Source: Syntrophaceae bacterium UBA4778
Lineage (GTDB): Bacteria > Desulfobacterota > Syntrophia > Syntrophales > UBA4778
Assembly (NCBI GenBank): GCA_002403175.1
Contig: DHHG01000129.1
Location: 573 to 9,327 of the forward strand
Direction of reading: 5' to 3'
DNA length: 8,755 bases
Below, in pieces: positions 1 to 5,941 of the stretch. A program made the position numbers and the translations under genes. Position 1 is the first letter of the stretch. The number at the start of each line of letters is the position of its first letter. The notes below the pieces were generated by a model. That model ran no database searches and had not been told where the DNA came from. It was given only the letters and a program-made list of their open reading frames with translations.

Positions 1-48
1 TCATCAGCGGTCAGCTGATAACAAAGAGATAACTTTGACAGGACTGCT
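1..48 (+). other. Upstream gene tail or leader (unresolved)
   Basis: These 48 bases precede the first permease. Two forward frames could carry the end of an upstream gene. One is open from base 2 and stops with TGA at 50-52, giving an ATGA overlap with the permease start. The other is open from base 3 and stops with TAA at 30-32. In CUT1 operons the gene before the first permease usually encodes the extracellular sugar-binding lipoprotein, so such a tail is expected, but too little is visible to choose a frame. An AGGA at 40-43 is the likely ribosome binding site for the permease. Confidence 0.3.
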
Positions 49-978
49 ATGAGCACCAATGATCGTGTCCGGGCGTACTTTACTTCCACCGAGCACAGGG
101 AAAGAGTCTTTGCGCTCATGCTCCTTCTTCCCTGTTTCAGCATCATCGCGGTATTTGCCTTCTATCCCATTGTGTACTCGATCTATCTCAGCCTGTACCG
201 AATCATCCTCGAACTTCCCGGCTTGCCGCAAAAATTTATTTATCTGGATAACTACCGGCAGTTGTGGGCCGATCCCATTGCCCGCCAGGCTCTGCGCAAT
301 ACGCTTGTTTTTGTCGCCTTCTCCACAGCAGGTGAAATGATTCTCGGACTCATCATCGCGCTCGCCATGAATCGTTCATTCTGTGGGCAAGGCTACTTCC
401 GGGCTGCCATCCTTATTCCCTGGGCCGTTCCCACTGTGGTGGCATCCCAGATGTGGCGATTTATCGATAATGACCAGTACGGGCTTTTGAATTACGTTCT
501 ATTCGGGAATGATGTCCTCTTATACAAGGCTTGGTTGGCGAATTCGTTTTTCGCAATGGGTGCAATTATTGTTGCTGATATCTGGAAGACCTCGGCCTTT
601 GCCGCCCTCATCCTTTTGGCCGGATTGCAAACCATTCCCGACGAACTCTATGAAACAGCGCGCCTGGACGGGGCTTCAGTATGGCAGCGCTTCACGCGGA
701 TTACGCTTCCGCTTCTCAAACCCGCGCTCCTCACAGCTCTTCTCTTCCGGACTATTGATGCATTCAGGGTTTTCGACCTCGTTTTCGTGGTGACCCAGGG
801 TGGACCGGCTGACAGCACCAATGTGCTGCAATTTTACGGGTACAAGAAGATGTTTGCGGAAGGGTTTCTCGGGTATGGCGCAGCGATATCAACAGTGGTC
901 TTTATGTTGGTTCTAACCGCCTCTTTGATCTATGTCCGGTTTATCGGAATGCGGTCCCTCACGGAGGAAAAAGGATAA
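49..978 (+). CDS. CUT1 sugar ABC transporter permease (MalF/UgpA-like)
   Basis: One of two inner-membrane permease subunits of a binding-protein-dependent carbohydrate importer, 309 residues, the usual size for this class. The N-terminus is cytoplasmic and followed by about six hydrophobic segments, near residues 20-48, 85-107, 117-138, 168-192, 224-250 and 276-298. The EAA loop that docks onto the ATPase lies at about 199-221 (ELYETARLDG, then ITLP), with the conserved Gly at 208. The motif FDLVFVVTQGGP at 242-253 is typical of MalF/UgpA/ThuF-type subunits. The ATG at 49 follows an AGGA with 5-base spacing. The stop overlaps the next permease start by one base, indicating translational coupling and a heterodimeric pore. 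The family is secure; the sugar (trehalose, maltose, other glucosides or glycerol-phosphate) cannot be decided. Confidence 0.95.
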   Translation: MSTNDRVRAYFTSTEHRERVFALMLLLPCFSIIAVFAFYPIVYSIYLSLYRIILELPGLPQKFIYLDNYRQLWADPIARQALRNTLVFVAFSTAGEMILGLIIALAMNRSFCGQGYFRAAILIPWAVPTVVASQMWRFIDNDQYGLLNYVLFGNDVLLYKAWLANSFFAMGAIIVADIWKTSAFAALILLAGLQTIPDELYETARLDGASVWQRFTRITLPLLKPALLTALLFRTIDAFRVFDLVFVVTQGGPADSTNVLQFYGYKKMFAEGFLGYGAAISTVVFMLVLTASLIYVRFIGMRSLTEEKG

Positions 979-980
979 TG
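963..980 (+). promoter_or_regulatory. Ribosome binding site and TAATG stop/start overlap
   Basis: GGAGG at 963-967 lies inside the end of the first permease gene, and the TAA stop (976-978) shares its last A with the ATG (978-980) of the second permease. This arrangement fixes the second start and suggests coupled, roughly equimolar translation of the two membrane subunits. Confidence 0.85.
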
Positions 981-1799
981 GAGCGGCTATGGCGAGTTAT
1001 CTCCGGTGTGACCGTAGTCCTTGTGGTCGCGATGAGCCTGCTCCCCTTTCTTTGGTTTGTCTTGACCTCCCTGAAACCCCAGTCTGAGGTAACAGCCATC
1101 CCGCCCGCCCTTATCCCGTCATGGACCCTGGACTGCTACCGATCGGCTCTGCGGCAATACAACCTCATGCACTTCATAAAAAACAGCATCATCGTTGCGG
1201 GCCTAACCACCCTGGGGACGCTGGTTATCTCGGTCTTTACCGGCTATGCCTTGGCAAGGCTTTCGATAAAACGCAAAGCCCTGATTCTGGGAACTCTCCT
1301 GCTCGTTTCCATGTTTCCCCAGATCGCCATTGCTGGTCCGGTCTGGAAGATCCTGGAATATTTGGGATGGCTCAATTCCTACCAGGGATTGATCATGCCA
1401 TACATTACCCTGTCCCTGCCGCTCGGGGTCTGGATTATGACGGGATTCTTTAAGGAGTTACCGAGAGAGCTGGAAGATGCGGCGAGGGTTGACGGTTGCA
1501 GCCACCTTCAGACATTACTCAGGATTATTCTTCCGCTGGCAGCGCCGGGCGTTTTCACGGCAGCGATTCTGGTCTTTATCAATGCCTGGAATGAATTCTT
1601 CTTCGCCCTGCTCGTCATGACGCAACAGACCTATCAAACGCTTCCGGTGGGAATCGCGCTTTTTCAAGGACAATACACCATCCCCTGGGGAGAGATTGCC
1701 GCAGCCTCGACCATAGCGACCCTTCCACTCGTCCTTCTCGTGCTCCTCTTCCAGCGGCGGATTGTTCGGGGGTTGTCGGCGGGCGCAATTAAAGGGTAG
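978..1799 (+). CDS. CUT1 sugar ABC transporter permease (MalG/UgpE-like)
   Basis: Second inner-membrane permease of the same importer, 273 residues, full length for MalG/UgpE-type subunits. Hydrophobic segments lie near residues 8-31, 70-92, 101-122, 136-156, 188-213 and 240-258. The EAA loop at about 164-186 reads ELEDAARVDG, followed by RIILP; it would sit in the cleft of the ATPase. The block NAWNEFFFALL (202-212) and the C-terminal GAIKG are characteristic of this family. The ATG overlaps the preceding stop, and GGAGG lies 10 bases upstream. With its partner it forms the translocation channel. The following ATPase gene starts 40 bases after the stop, across a hairpin. Substrate is not determinable from the sequence. 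Confidence 0.95.
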   Translation: MERLWRVISGVTVVLVVAMSLLPFLWFVLTSLKPQSEVTAIPPALIPSWTLDCYRSALRQYNLMHFIKNSIIVAGLTTLGTLVISVFTGYALARLSIKRKALILGTLLLVSMFPQIAIAGPVWKILEYLGWLNSYQGLIMPYITLSLPLGVWIMTGFFKELPRELEDAARVDGCSHLQTLLRIILPLAAPGVFTAAILVFINAWNEFFFALLVMTQQTYQTLPVGIALFQGQYTIPWGEIAAASTIATLPLVLLVLLFQRRIVRGLSAGAIKG

Positions 1800-1822
1800 C
1801 AGGCTGATTTTGATCAGCCTGC
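1799..1822 (+). promoter_or_regulatory. Intercistronic 10-bp hairpin before the ATPase gene
   Basis: A perfect inverted repeat: GCAGGCTGAT (1799-1808) pairs with ATCAGCCTGC (1813-1822) around the four-base loop TTTG. It starts on the last base of the permease stop codon and ends immediately before the A-rich ribosome binding site AAAAAGGA (1823-1830) of the ATPase gene. No T-tract follows, so it is not a standard intrinsic terminator. It may stabilise the upstream permease message or set ATPase expression relative to the permeases; its role is inferred. Confidence 0.6.
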
Positions 1823-1839
1823 AAAAAGGATTTATTTGT

Positions 1840-2910
1840 ATGGCGGAACTCAGGATTGAAAATCTTGTGAAGAAATACGATGGCAATGCGGTTGTGAACA
1901 ATATTTCCTTTACCGTTGCCGAAGGGGAGTTCTGTATCCTCCTGGGGCCGTCAGGTTGCGGGAAGAGCACCATCTTGCGCCTGATAGCAGGGCTAGAAAA
2001 ACAGGATCAGGGTGCGATCCGTATCGGCGGCGTTGAGGTGAGCGCCAAGGACCCGAAGGACCGGGATGTTGCGATGGTCTTTCAGAGCTATGCCTTGTAC
2101 CCCCATCTCAGTATCTATGAGAATATCGCTTTCCCTCTGAAAATGCGCGGCCTGCCGCGCCGGGAGATCGACGGCAAGGTCCGGGAGGCGGCACGGATGC
2201 TCGATATTGAAAGTCTTCTGCAAAGACGGCCCCGGGAGATCTCGGGCGGGCAGAGACAACGGGTTGCCATCGGGCGGGCCATTGTTCGCAATCCGCAGCT
2301 CTTTCTCTTTGACGAACCCTTATCAAATCTCGATGCGAAACTCCGAAGCGCCATGCGGGTCGAACTGGCCGGACTGCACCGGCGTCTTCAGGCCACAACC
2401 CTGTATGTGACGCACGATCAGATTGAGGCCATGACCCTAGGGCAAAAAATTGTGCTGCTCGATAAGGGCGTGATCCAGCAAGTTGGGCCGCCGCGGGATC
2501 TCTATGATCAACCGGAGAATCTATTTGCGGCCTCCTTTATCGGCTCACCGCCCATCAATCTCTTTATCTGCGTACTGGAAAGGGAGGGGGACGGTTATTC
2601 TATTAACTGTGGAGATTTCAGGATAGAGCTCGGAAACCGAATTTCATTCAAAACCTATGAAGGGAAACAGGTGACTGTTGGCATCAGGCCGGAGGCGATC
2701 CTTATCGGTACAGGCGATATTGACAGTACACTGGAACATGTGGAACACACGGGACCGGAGGCGATCCTCTATTTTAACGCAGGCAGCCAAAAGATTATCG
2801 CCAGAGCATCGGCAAATCTGGAAGCCTCGCTGGGTCAGCGTTTCAGGCTTGGGTTTGCTGAAAAATCGTTGCATATCTTTTGTGAAGGTCACAGGATCGC
2901 TTTAATTTAA
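1840..2910 (+). CDS. Sugar ABC transporter ATP-binding protein (MalK/UgpC-like)
   Basis: Cytoplasmic ATPase that powers the permease pair, 356 residues, the standard CUT1 ATPase length. All nucleotide-binding motifs are intact: Walker A GPSGCGKST (36-44), Q-loop Gln82 (FQSYALYP), signature SGGQRQR (135-141), Walker B LFLFDEP (154-160, catalytic Glu159), D-loop SNLD (162-165) and switch His192 (THDQIEA). A C-terminal regulatory region follows from about residue 235, with the typical GSPPINL and GIRPE (281-285) signatures of the MalK/TOBE-type OB fold. The ATG at 1840 is chosen because AAAAAGGA sits 9 bases upstream and the protein begins MAELRIENLVKKY, the normal family N-terminus. A longer reading from a TTG at 1762 would run through the permease end and the hairpin and is unlikely. 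Such ATPases sometimes serve several transporters. Confidence 0.96.
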   Translation: MAELRIENLVKKYDGNAVVNNISFTVAEGEFCILLGPSGCGKSTILRLIAGLEKQDQGAIRIGGVEVSAKDPKDRDVAMVFQSYALYPHLSIYENIAFPLKMRGLPRREIDGKVREAARMLDIESLLQRRPREISGGQRQRVAIGRAIVRNPQLFLFDEPLSNLDAKLRSAMRVELAGLHRRLQATTLYVTHDQIEAMTLGQKIVLLDKGVIQQVGPPRDLYDQPENLFAASFIGSPPINLFICVLEREGDGYSINCGDFRIELGNRISFKTYEGKQVTVGIRPEAILIGTGDIDSTLEHVEHTGPEAILYFNAGSQKIIARASANLEASLGQRFRLGFAEKSLHIFCEGHRIALI

Positions 2911-2912
2911 TT

Positions 2913-3036
2913 TGCGTAAGTTATGGTAGCGGAAGACACCTTTCCAGCCGATCTGGATGGGTCCGACGGGCATAAGGATTTTTAATAGGATGAGACACCC
3001 AAATATTCCAGGATATCGGGAACTCTGTGCGTAAGT
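2913..3036. repeat. 9-bp direct repeat bounding a 106-bp spacer segment
   Basis: TGCGTAAGT occurs at 2913-2921 and again at 3028-3036 in the same orientation. The 106 bases between have no coding signal that I recognise, and their ends are not inverted repeats of each other. The size is that of a target duplication left by some transposons, but chance or a relic are equally possible. Confidence 0.35.
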
Positions 3037-3052
3037 AATTTATCATTCACTG

Positions 3053-3079
3053 TAAAGAATTAACCTAAGTTGCCGATTT
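3053..3079 (+). promoter_or_regulatory. Candidate sigma-28 (FliA) promoter
   Basis: TAAAGAAT (3053-3060), an 11-base spacer, then GCCGATTT (3072-3079). Against the enterobacterial FliA consensus TAAAGTTT-N11-GCCGATAA this matches 6 of 8 bases in each half with exact spacing. It lies 39 bases before the start of the HD-GYP phosphodiesterase gene, where transcription would begin at about 3085-3090. The motif is visible; its use is inference, and no flagellar gene is in the window. Confidence 0.5.
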
Positions 3080-3118
3080 ATAGAAAAGGAAACAAAAAAA
3101 AACTTAGAGAGCCTATCC

Positions 3119-4126
3119 ATGGAAATGGCGATTTCTGAAGATATTCTCAACATTGGCACGACAGATCTCAAGGTCGGCATGTTTGTGATCCTGCCCAGGA
3201 AATGGTTCAGACATCCATTTATAAGGAACCATTTCAGATTATCTTCTACCGATGAAATAAAAAAAATCAGGAATGCCGGAATTGAAGAGGTGTACGTAGA
3301 TCTCTCAAAGAGCTCTATTGAACAAGAAAAAAAAATACCTACGGAACGTCCTGTAATAACCGCTCCGGAAATAAAAAAGCCGGAAGAGATAGTTCCCAAA
3401 GAATTAATAAATGTTATCAGGCGCAAGGACATTCCTGCGCAAACCAGAGCTGTTGCAGTCAAGAAATCCTCTCTTATTCTGATGAATAAACTTCTGGAGA
3501 ATCCTTCTTCCGAAAACATCAATCAAGCCAAGCGGGGTATATATAATATTGTGGACTTTATCATATCAGATGATGAGACCTCCAATTGCCTGCTCAGCAT
3601 CACGAATCATGATCTATATACATATACACACTCCGTAAATGTAGGTTTTCTCTCTCTTCTTCTGGCTAAAAAGCTATTTAAGGGAACCAATCTGCATAAT
3701 TTACGTGAACTCGGTGCCAGTTTTTTTCTTCATGATCTCGGAAAGGTGAATATTAATTCGGATATTATCAATAAAACGGCAAAATTGAATCCGAAAGAAC
3801 TATTACTTGTCCGGCAGCACCCGATGGAAGGGGCCAAAATTTTGGAAAAGAGTCACCACTTGAGCAATGAAGCCAAGATCATTGTTATGCAACACCATGA
3901 GAGAGAAGATGGATCGGGTTATCCTAATCAACTAAAAGGAAAGCAGATACATTTATACGCAAGGATTTGCTCGATTGCTGATGTTTACGACGCATTGACG
4001 TCAGAGCGCTCTTACAAAAAAAGGCTTTTACCTTTTAATGCTCTCGAACTGATGAGAGATGAAATGATCCATCACTTTCAAAGAGATCTCTTTGAACAGT
4101 TCGTCTTACTATTTGCAAAATCTTAA
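3119..4126 (+). CDS. HD-GYP domain cyclic-di-GMP phosphodiesterase with DUF3391 N-terminus
   Basis: A cytosolic enzyme of 335 residues predicted to hydrolyse cyclic di-GMP, lowering the signal that favours biofilm over motility. Residues about 14-65 form a DUF3391 domain (KVGMFVILPRKWFRHPFI, then EEVYVD at 56-61), usual at the N-terminus of this subfamily. A charged linker follows, then an HD-GYP domain from about 150 to the end. Metal and catalytic residues are complete: His171, HDLGK (205-209), His234 in HPMEG, HHE (259-261), DGSGYP (264-269) and Asp288 in ADVYDALT. There are no membrane segments or receiver domain. The ATG at 3119 has only a weak AGAGAG upstream; an ATG at 3125 is the alternative. 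The gene is visibly AT-richer than its neighbours and carries an A9 run at 3327-3335. Confidence 0.93.
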   Translation: MEMAISEDILNIGTTDLKVGMFVILPRKWFRHPFIRNHFRLSSTDEIKKIRNAGIEEVYVDLSKSSIEQEKKIPTERPVITAPEIKKPEEIVPKELINVIRRKDIPAQTRAVAVKKSSLILMNKLLENPSSENINQAKRGIYNIVDFIISDDETSNCLLSITNHDLYTYTHSVNVGFLSLLLAKKLFKGTNLHNLRELGASFFLHDLGKVNINSDIINKTAKLNPKELLLVRQHPMEGAKILEKSHHLSNEAKIIVMQHHEREDGSGYPNQLKGKQIHLYARICSIADVYDALTSERSYKKRLLPFNALELMRDEMIHHFQRDLFEQFVLLFAKS

Positions 4127-4392
4127 TATAAAGCTATTTGAGATTATGCAACAGGCTCCCTCCATTTCCTCCTTCTCCTAATAAAATATAAGCAGATACG
4201 CACCCAGCTCACCTCCGTTGATTCGAGAAGAGCTTCTACTTACCTTCAGGATGATTAATAACTCTATTGTATTTGGGAAGATTATCGGGTAAATCATCAT
4301 TCATACTTGATGAATCCATTGTGGTCATACATTCTTACACACGCACCCATTTGTTTGCGGTTATGTCAGTTCGGATGGTCAGGAAAAAACAT
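4127..4392. other. Intergenic spacer, no recognised gene
   Basis: About 265 AT-rich bases between the HD-GYP and dehydrogenase genes. It holds a pyrimidine-rich patch near 4151-4180 and a small hairpin, ATTCAT (4299-4304) with ATGAAT (4310-4315). The dehydrogenase frame is open upstream to 4267, but that part looks non-coding. I found no convincing promoter or terminator. Confidence 0.5.
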
Positions 4393-4398
4393 AAGGAG
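4393..4398 (+). promoter_or_regulatory. Ribosome binding site deciding the dehydrogenase start
   Basis: AAGGAG lies 6 bases before the ATG at 4405. This near-perfect Shine-Dalgarno selects that ATG over starts up to 138 bases further upstream in the same frame. Confidence 0.85.
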
Positions 4399-4404
4399 CA
4401 CATC

Positions 4405-5280
4405 ATGAAAAATCTAAAAGACAAAGTAGCTGTTATCACAGGCGGATCAAGCGGTATCGGTTTTGGCATATCCAAAGCGCTCGCAAAAGAGGGAGTTAAT
4501 CTTGTAATCAGCAGCAGAAACCCGGAGAAAGATTCAAAAGCAGCATCACAGTTGGCGGGATTGGGCGTTCGCACCTCTGCATTTGAATGTGATGTAACCG
4601 ATCGCAAATCAATCGAAAAGCTGGCGGATCATGCGTGGTCGGAGTTTGGCCATGTTGACCTTATTTTCAATAATGCAGGCGTTATGAATGGGGATGCAAG
4701 CACGCTGATTGAAGCAAAAGAAGAAGACTTTCGGTGGCTGTTGGAGACCAACCTGATCGGCACTTGGAACGGATGTTCGGTATTTGGGAGACGTTTCATA
4801 GAGCAAGGAACCCCTGCGCGCATTGTCAACACTGCATCTGAGAACAGCTTATATGCTGCATTACCGCTATACGGGTTCTATGTTGCCACCAAACACGGAA
4901 TCCTTGGTATGTCCGATACTCTGAGACTGGAGTTGCCCGATTTTATTACTCCAAGTGTCTTATGTTGCGGTCTTGTGACCACGAATCTTGCACATGCCGA
5001 AGAGGAAAGGCCCGAATGTTTTGGAGGCCCGCGGGTGTCCAAAAGCTTAGAATTTGCAGAAAAGGTAATGCAAATGGGAATGAGTGCTGATCAAGTGGGG
5101 CAGCTGGCTGTTGAAGGCGTGAAGCGCGGTGATTTCTACATCGTAACGCACCCGCACAATAGGGATTATATCGCGAATCGCTATGAGGAAATTTTGAAAG
5201 CTTATGATACCTACGCACCCCGTTTCGAAGACGATGAAAAGTACGATGTACAGAAAATTTTCGCTCGACTGATGAGCTGA
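4405..5280 (+). CDS. Short-chain dehydrogenase/reductase, NAD(P)-dependent
   Basis: A soluble Rossmann-fold oxidoreductase of 291 residues that would interconvert an alcohol and a carbonyl group. The N-terminal cofactor motif is TGGSSGIG (12-19). The basic pair region SSRNPEK (36-42) after the second strand suggests NADPH preference, and CDVTD (62-66) binds the adenine. NNAG (89-92), the active-site Asn116 in LETNLIGT, Ser145 in NTASE, and Tyr159/Lys163 in YVATK complete the classical catalytic tetrad. The C-terminus continues about 40 residues past the usual 250, ending in a charged helix-like tail (RDYIANRYEEILKAYDTY). It is on the same strand as the HD-GYP gene but 278 bases away, so probably a separate unit. 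The substrate cannot be named; family membership is certain. Confidence 0.93.
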   Translation: MKNLKDKVAVITGGSSGIGFGISKALAKEGVNLVISSRNPEKDSKAASQLAGLGVRTSAFECDVTDRKSIEKLADHAWSEFGHVDLIFNNAGVMNGDASTLIEAKEEDFRWLLETNLIGTWNGCSVFGRRFIEQGTPARIVNTASENSLYAALPLYGFYVATKHGILGMSDTLRLELPDFITPSVLCCGLVTTNLAHAEEERPECFGGPRVSKSLEFAEKVMQMGMSADQVGQLAVEGVKRGDFYIVTHPHNRDYIANRYEEILKAYDTYAPRFEDDEKYDVQKIFARLMS

Positions 5281-5282
5281 GT

Positions 5283-5322
5283 ATCGCCCTCGATACTCCG
5301 GGCTGTTATAAAACAGGGCGAT
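5283..5322 (+). other. Long-loop hairpin directly after the dehydrogenase gene
   Basis: ATCGCCCT (5283-5290) pairs perfectly with AGGGCGAT (5315-5322) around a 24-base loop. It starts two bases after the dehydrogenase stop. The loop contains a competing GGGC that could pair with GCCC of the left arm. No T-tract follows directly. First of three hairpins in a row. Confidence 0.45.
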
Positions 5323-5336
5323 GGCGACTTTCCGGT

Positions 5337-5361
5337 CTAATGGGTACCAGGAACCCATTGG
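5337..5361 (+). other. Second hairpin of the spacer array
   Basis: CTAATGGGT (5337-5345) pairs with ACCCATTGG (5353-5361) around a 7-base loop. Eight Watson-Crick pairs plus one T-G wobble make a compact RNA hairpin. Confidence 0.5.
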
Positions 5362-5378
5362 TGTCACCTCATGGCCGG

Positions 5379-5413
5379 CCTGGCGCCCACAAGCCAGGGT
5401 TAATTGTTTTTTT
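5379..5413 (+). terminator. Candidate intrinsic terminator after the dehydrogenase
   Basis: CCTGGC (5379-5384) pairs with GCCAGG (5393-5398) around an 8-base loop, and a run of seven T (5407-5413) follows after 8 bases. The gap between stem and T-run is longer than ideal. It lies about 100 bases after the dehydrogenase stop and would end its transcript. Confidence 0.45.
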
Positions 5414-5929
5414 ATGAACCCCATTTCCAGTTTCAAACTGAAGAGGAACGGACCACGCATAAAACTAAAGTCGAAACCAGCACTGGAAACCATGATCCGA
5501 TTGGTTTGTAAGATGTACATCTTATATATTTGCCCAGATTTCGCCCTAGCAAAAAATAAGAATCGTAAACTGATGAATTTTATAGTATATACCGTGAGAA
5601 GAACATGGGTTCTATTCTCATGGATGCCACAGCGTGATCAGCACTCTAGTATAAATTTTGTTCGAGTGCCAAACCTCTACGGATACAGTTTTCGTCACCT
5701 GTTCGAATAGAATGGAAAAGTAAAAACACCTAACTTCGGGTATTCGAATATTCTGCATATCAAAAAAGATGAGTTTGTATTTGGATTATAACTCAGTCGC
5801 TAATCTGCCAAACTTTTTCTCGTTAAAGCCGGGATACCCAACAACAAAACATTTAATAGTTCCATTATCCGGAATCAACTTTAAACACGATCCAGAAAAT
5901 CCGTCCTTTGGTTTCTATGGATCAGTTAT
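5414..5929. other. AT-rich gene-free region
   Basis: About 515 bases with no convincing gene. Open frames exist on both strands near its left side but none has a recognisable domain, a good ribosome binding site or coding-like composition. Visible structure: the 16-bp palindrome at 5509-5524, a 6-bp stem GCACTC/GAGTGC (5641-5646 with 5664-5669, 17-base loop), and small palindromes TTCGAA and GAATATTC near 5740-5755. It must hold the promoter of the lipoprotein gene, but I cannot point to a good -35/-10 pair. Confidence 0.5.
5509..5524. repeat. Perfect 16-bp palindrome
   Basis: TAAGATGT joined directly to ACATCTTA, with no spacer. An uninterrupted 16-base palindrome is unlikely as an RNA hairpin because it has no loop, and fits better a binding site for a dimeric DNA-binding protein. 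It is 418 bases before the lipoprotein start, with no regulator gene nearby. Confidence 0.5.
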
Positions 5930-5941
5930 GGGGGGAAAGTG

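Noticed and set aside
35..63. TTGACA at 35-40 as the -35 box of a promoter
   Set aside because: It is a perfect -35 hexamer, but the base 17 positions on gives AATGAT, and this would start transcription inside the first permease gene. Chance or upstream coding sequence is more likely.
1762..1839. Longer ATPase reading from a TTG at 1762
   Set aside because: It overlaps the permease end and the hairpin, and its extra residues are unlike the family. The ATG at 1840 has a good ribosome binding site and the canonical N-terminus.
3154..3170. TGGCACG as a sigma-54 -24 element
   Set aside because: No TGC follows at the required spacing, and it lies inside the HD-GYP coding region.
4267..4404. 46-residue N-terminal extension of the dehydrogenase
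   Set aside because: The Rossmann motif starts right after the ATG at 4405, which has AAGGAG 6 bases upstream. The upstream part has no such signal and is not like the family.
5283..5365. Fluoride-type riboswitch suggested by a GGCGATGGCG-like start near 5317
   Set aside because: The rest of the conserved core (the TGATGACTCCT-like end and pseudoknot partner) is absent, and no ion transporter gene lies downstream.
5047..5520. 157-residue open frame on the minus strand
   Set aside because: More than half of it lies antisense to the dehydrogenase gene; there is no domain signal. Its start sits in the 16-bp palindrome.
5321..5710. 129-residue open frame on the plus strand
   Set aside because: It runs through two stable hairpins and a T-tract, lacks a good ribosome binding site, and shows no domain or hydrophobic pattern. 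It is an open frame by chance or at most a decayed relic.
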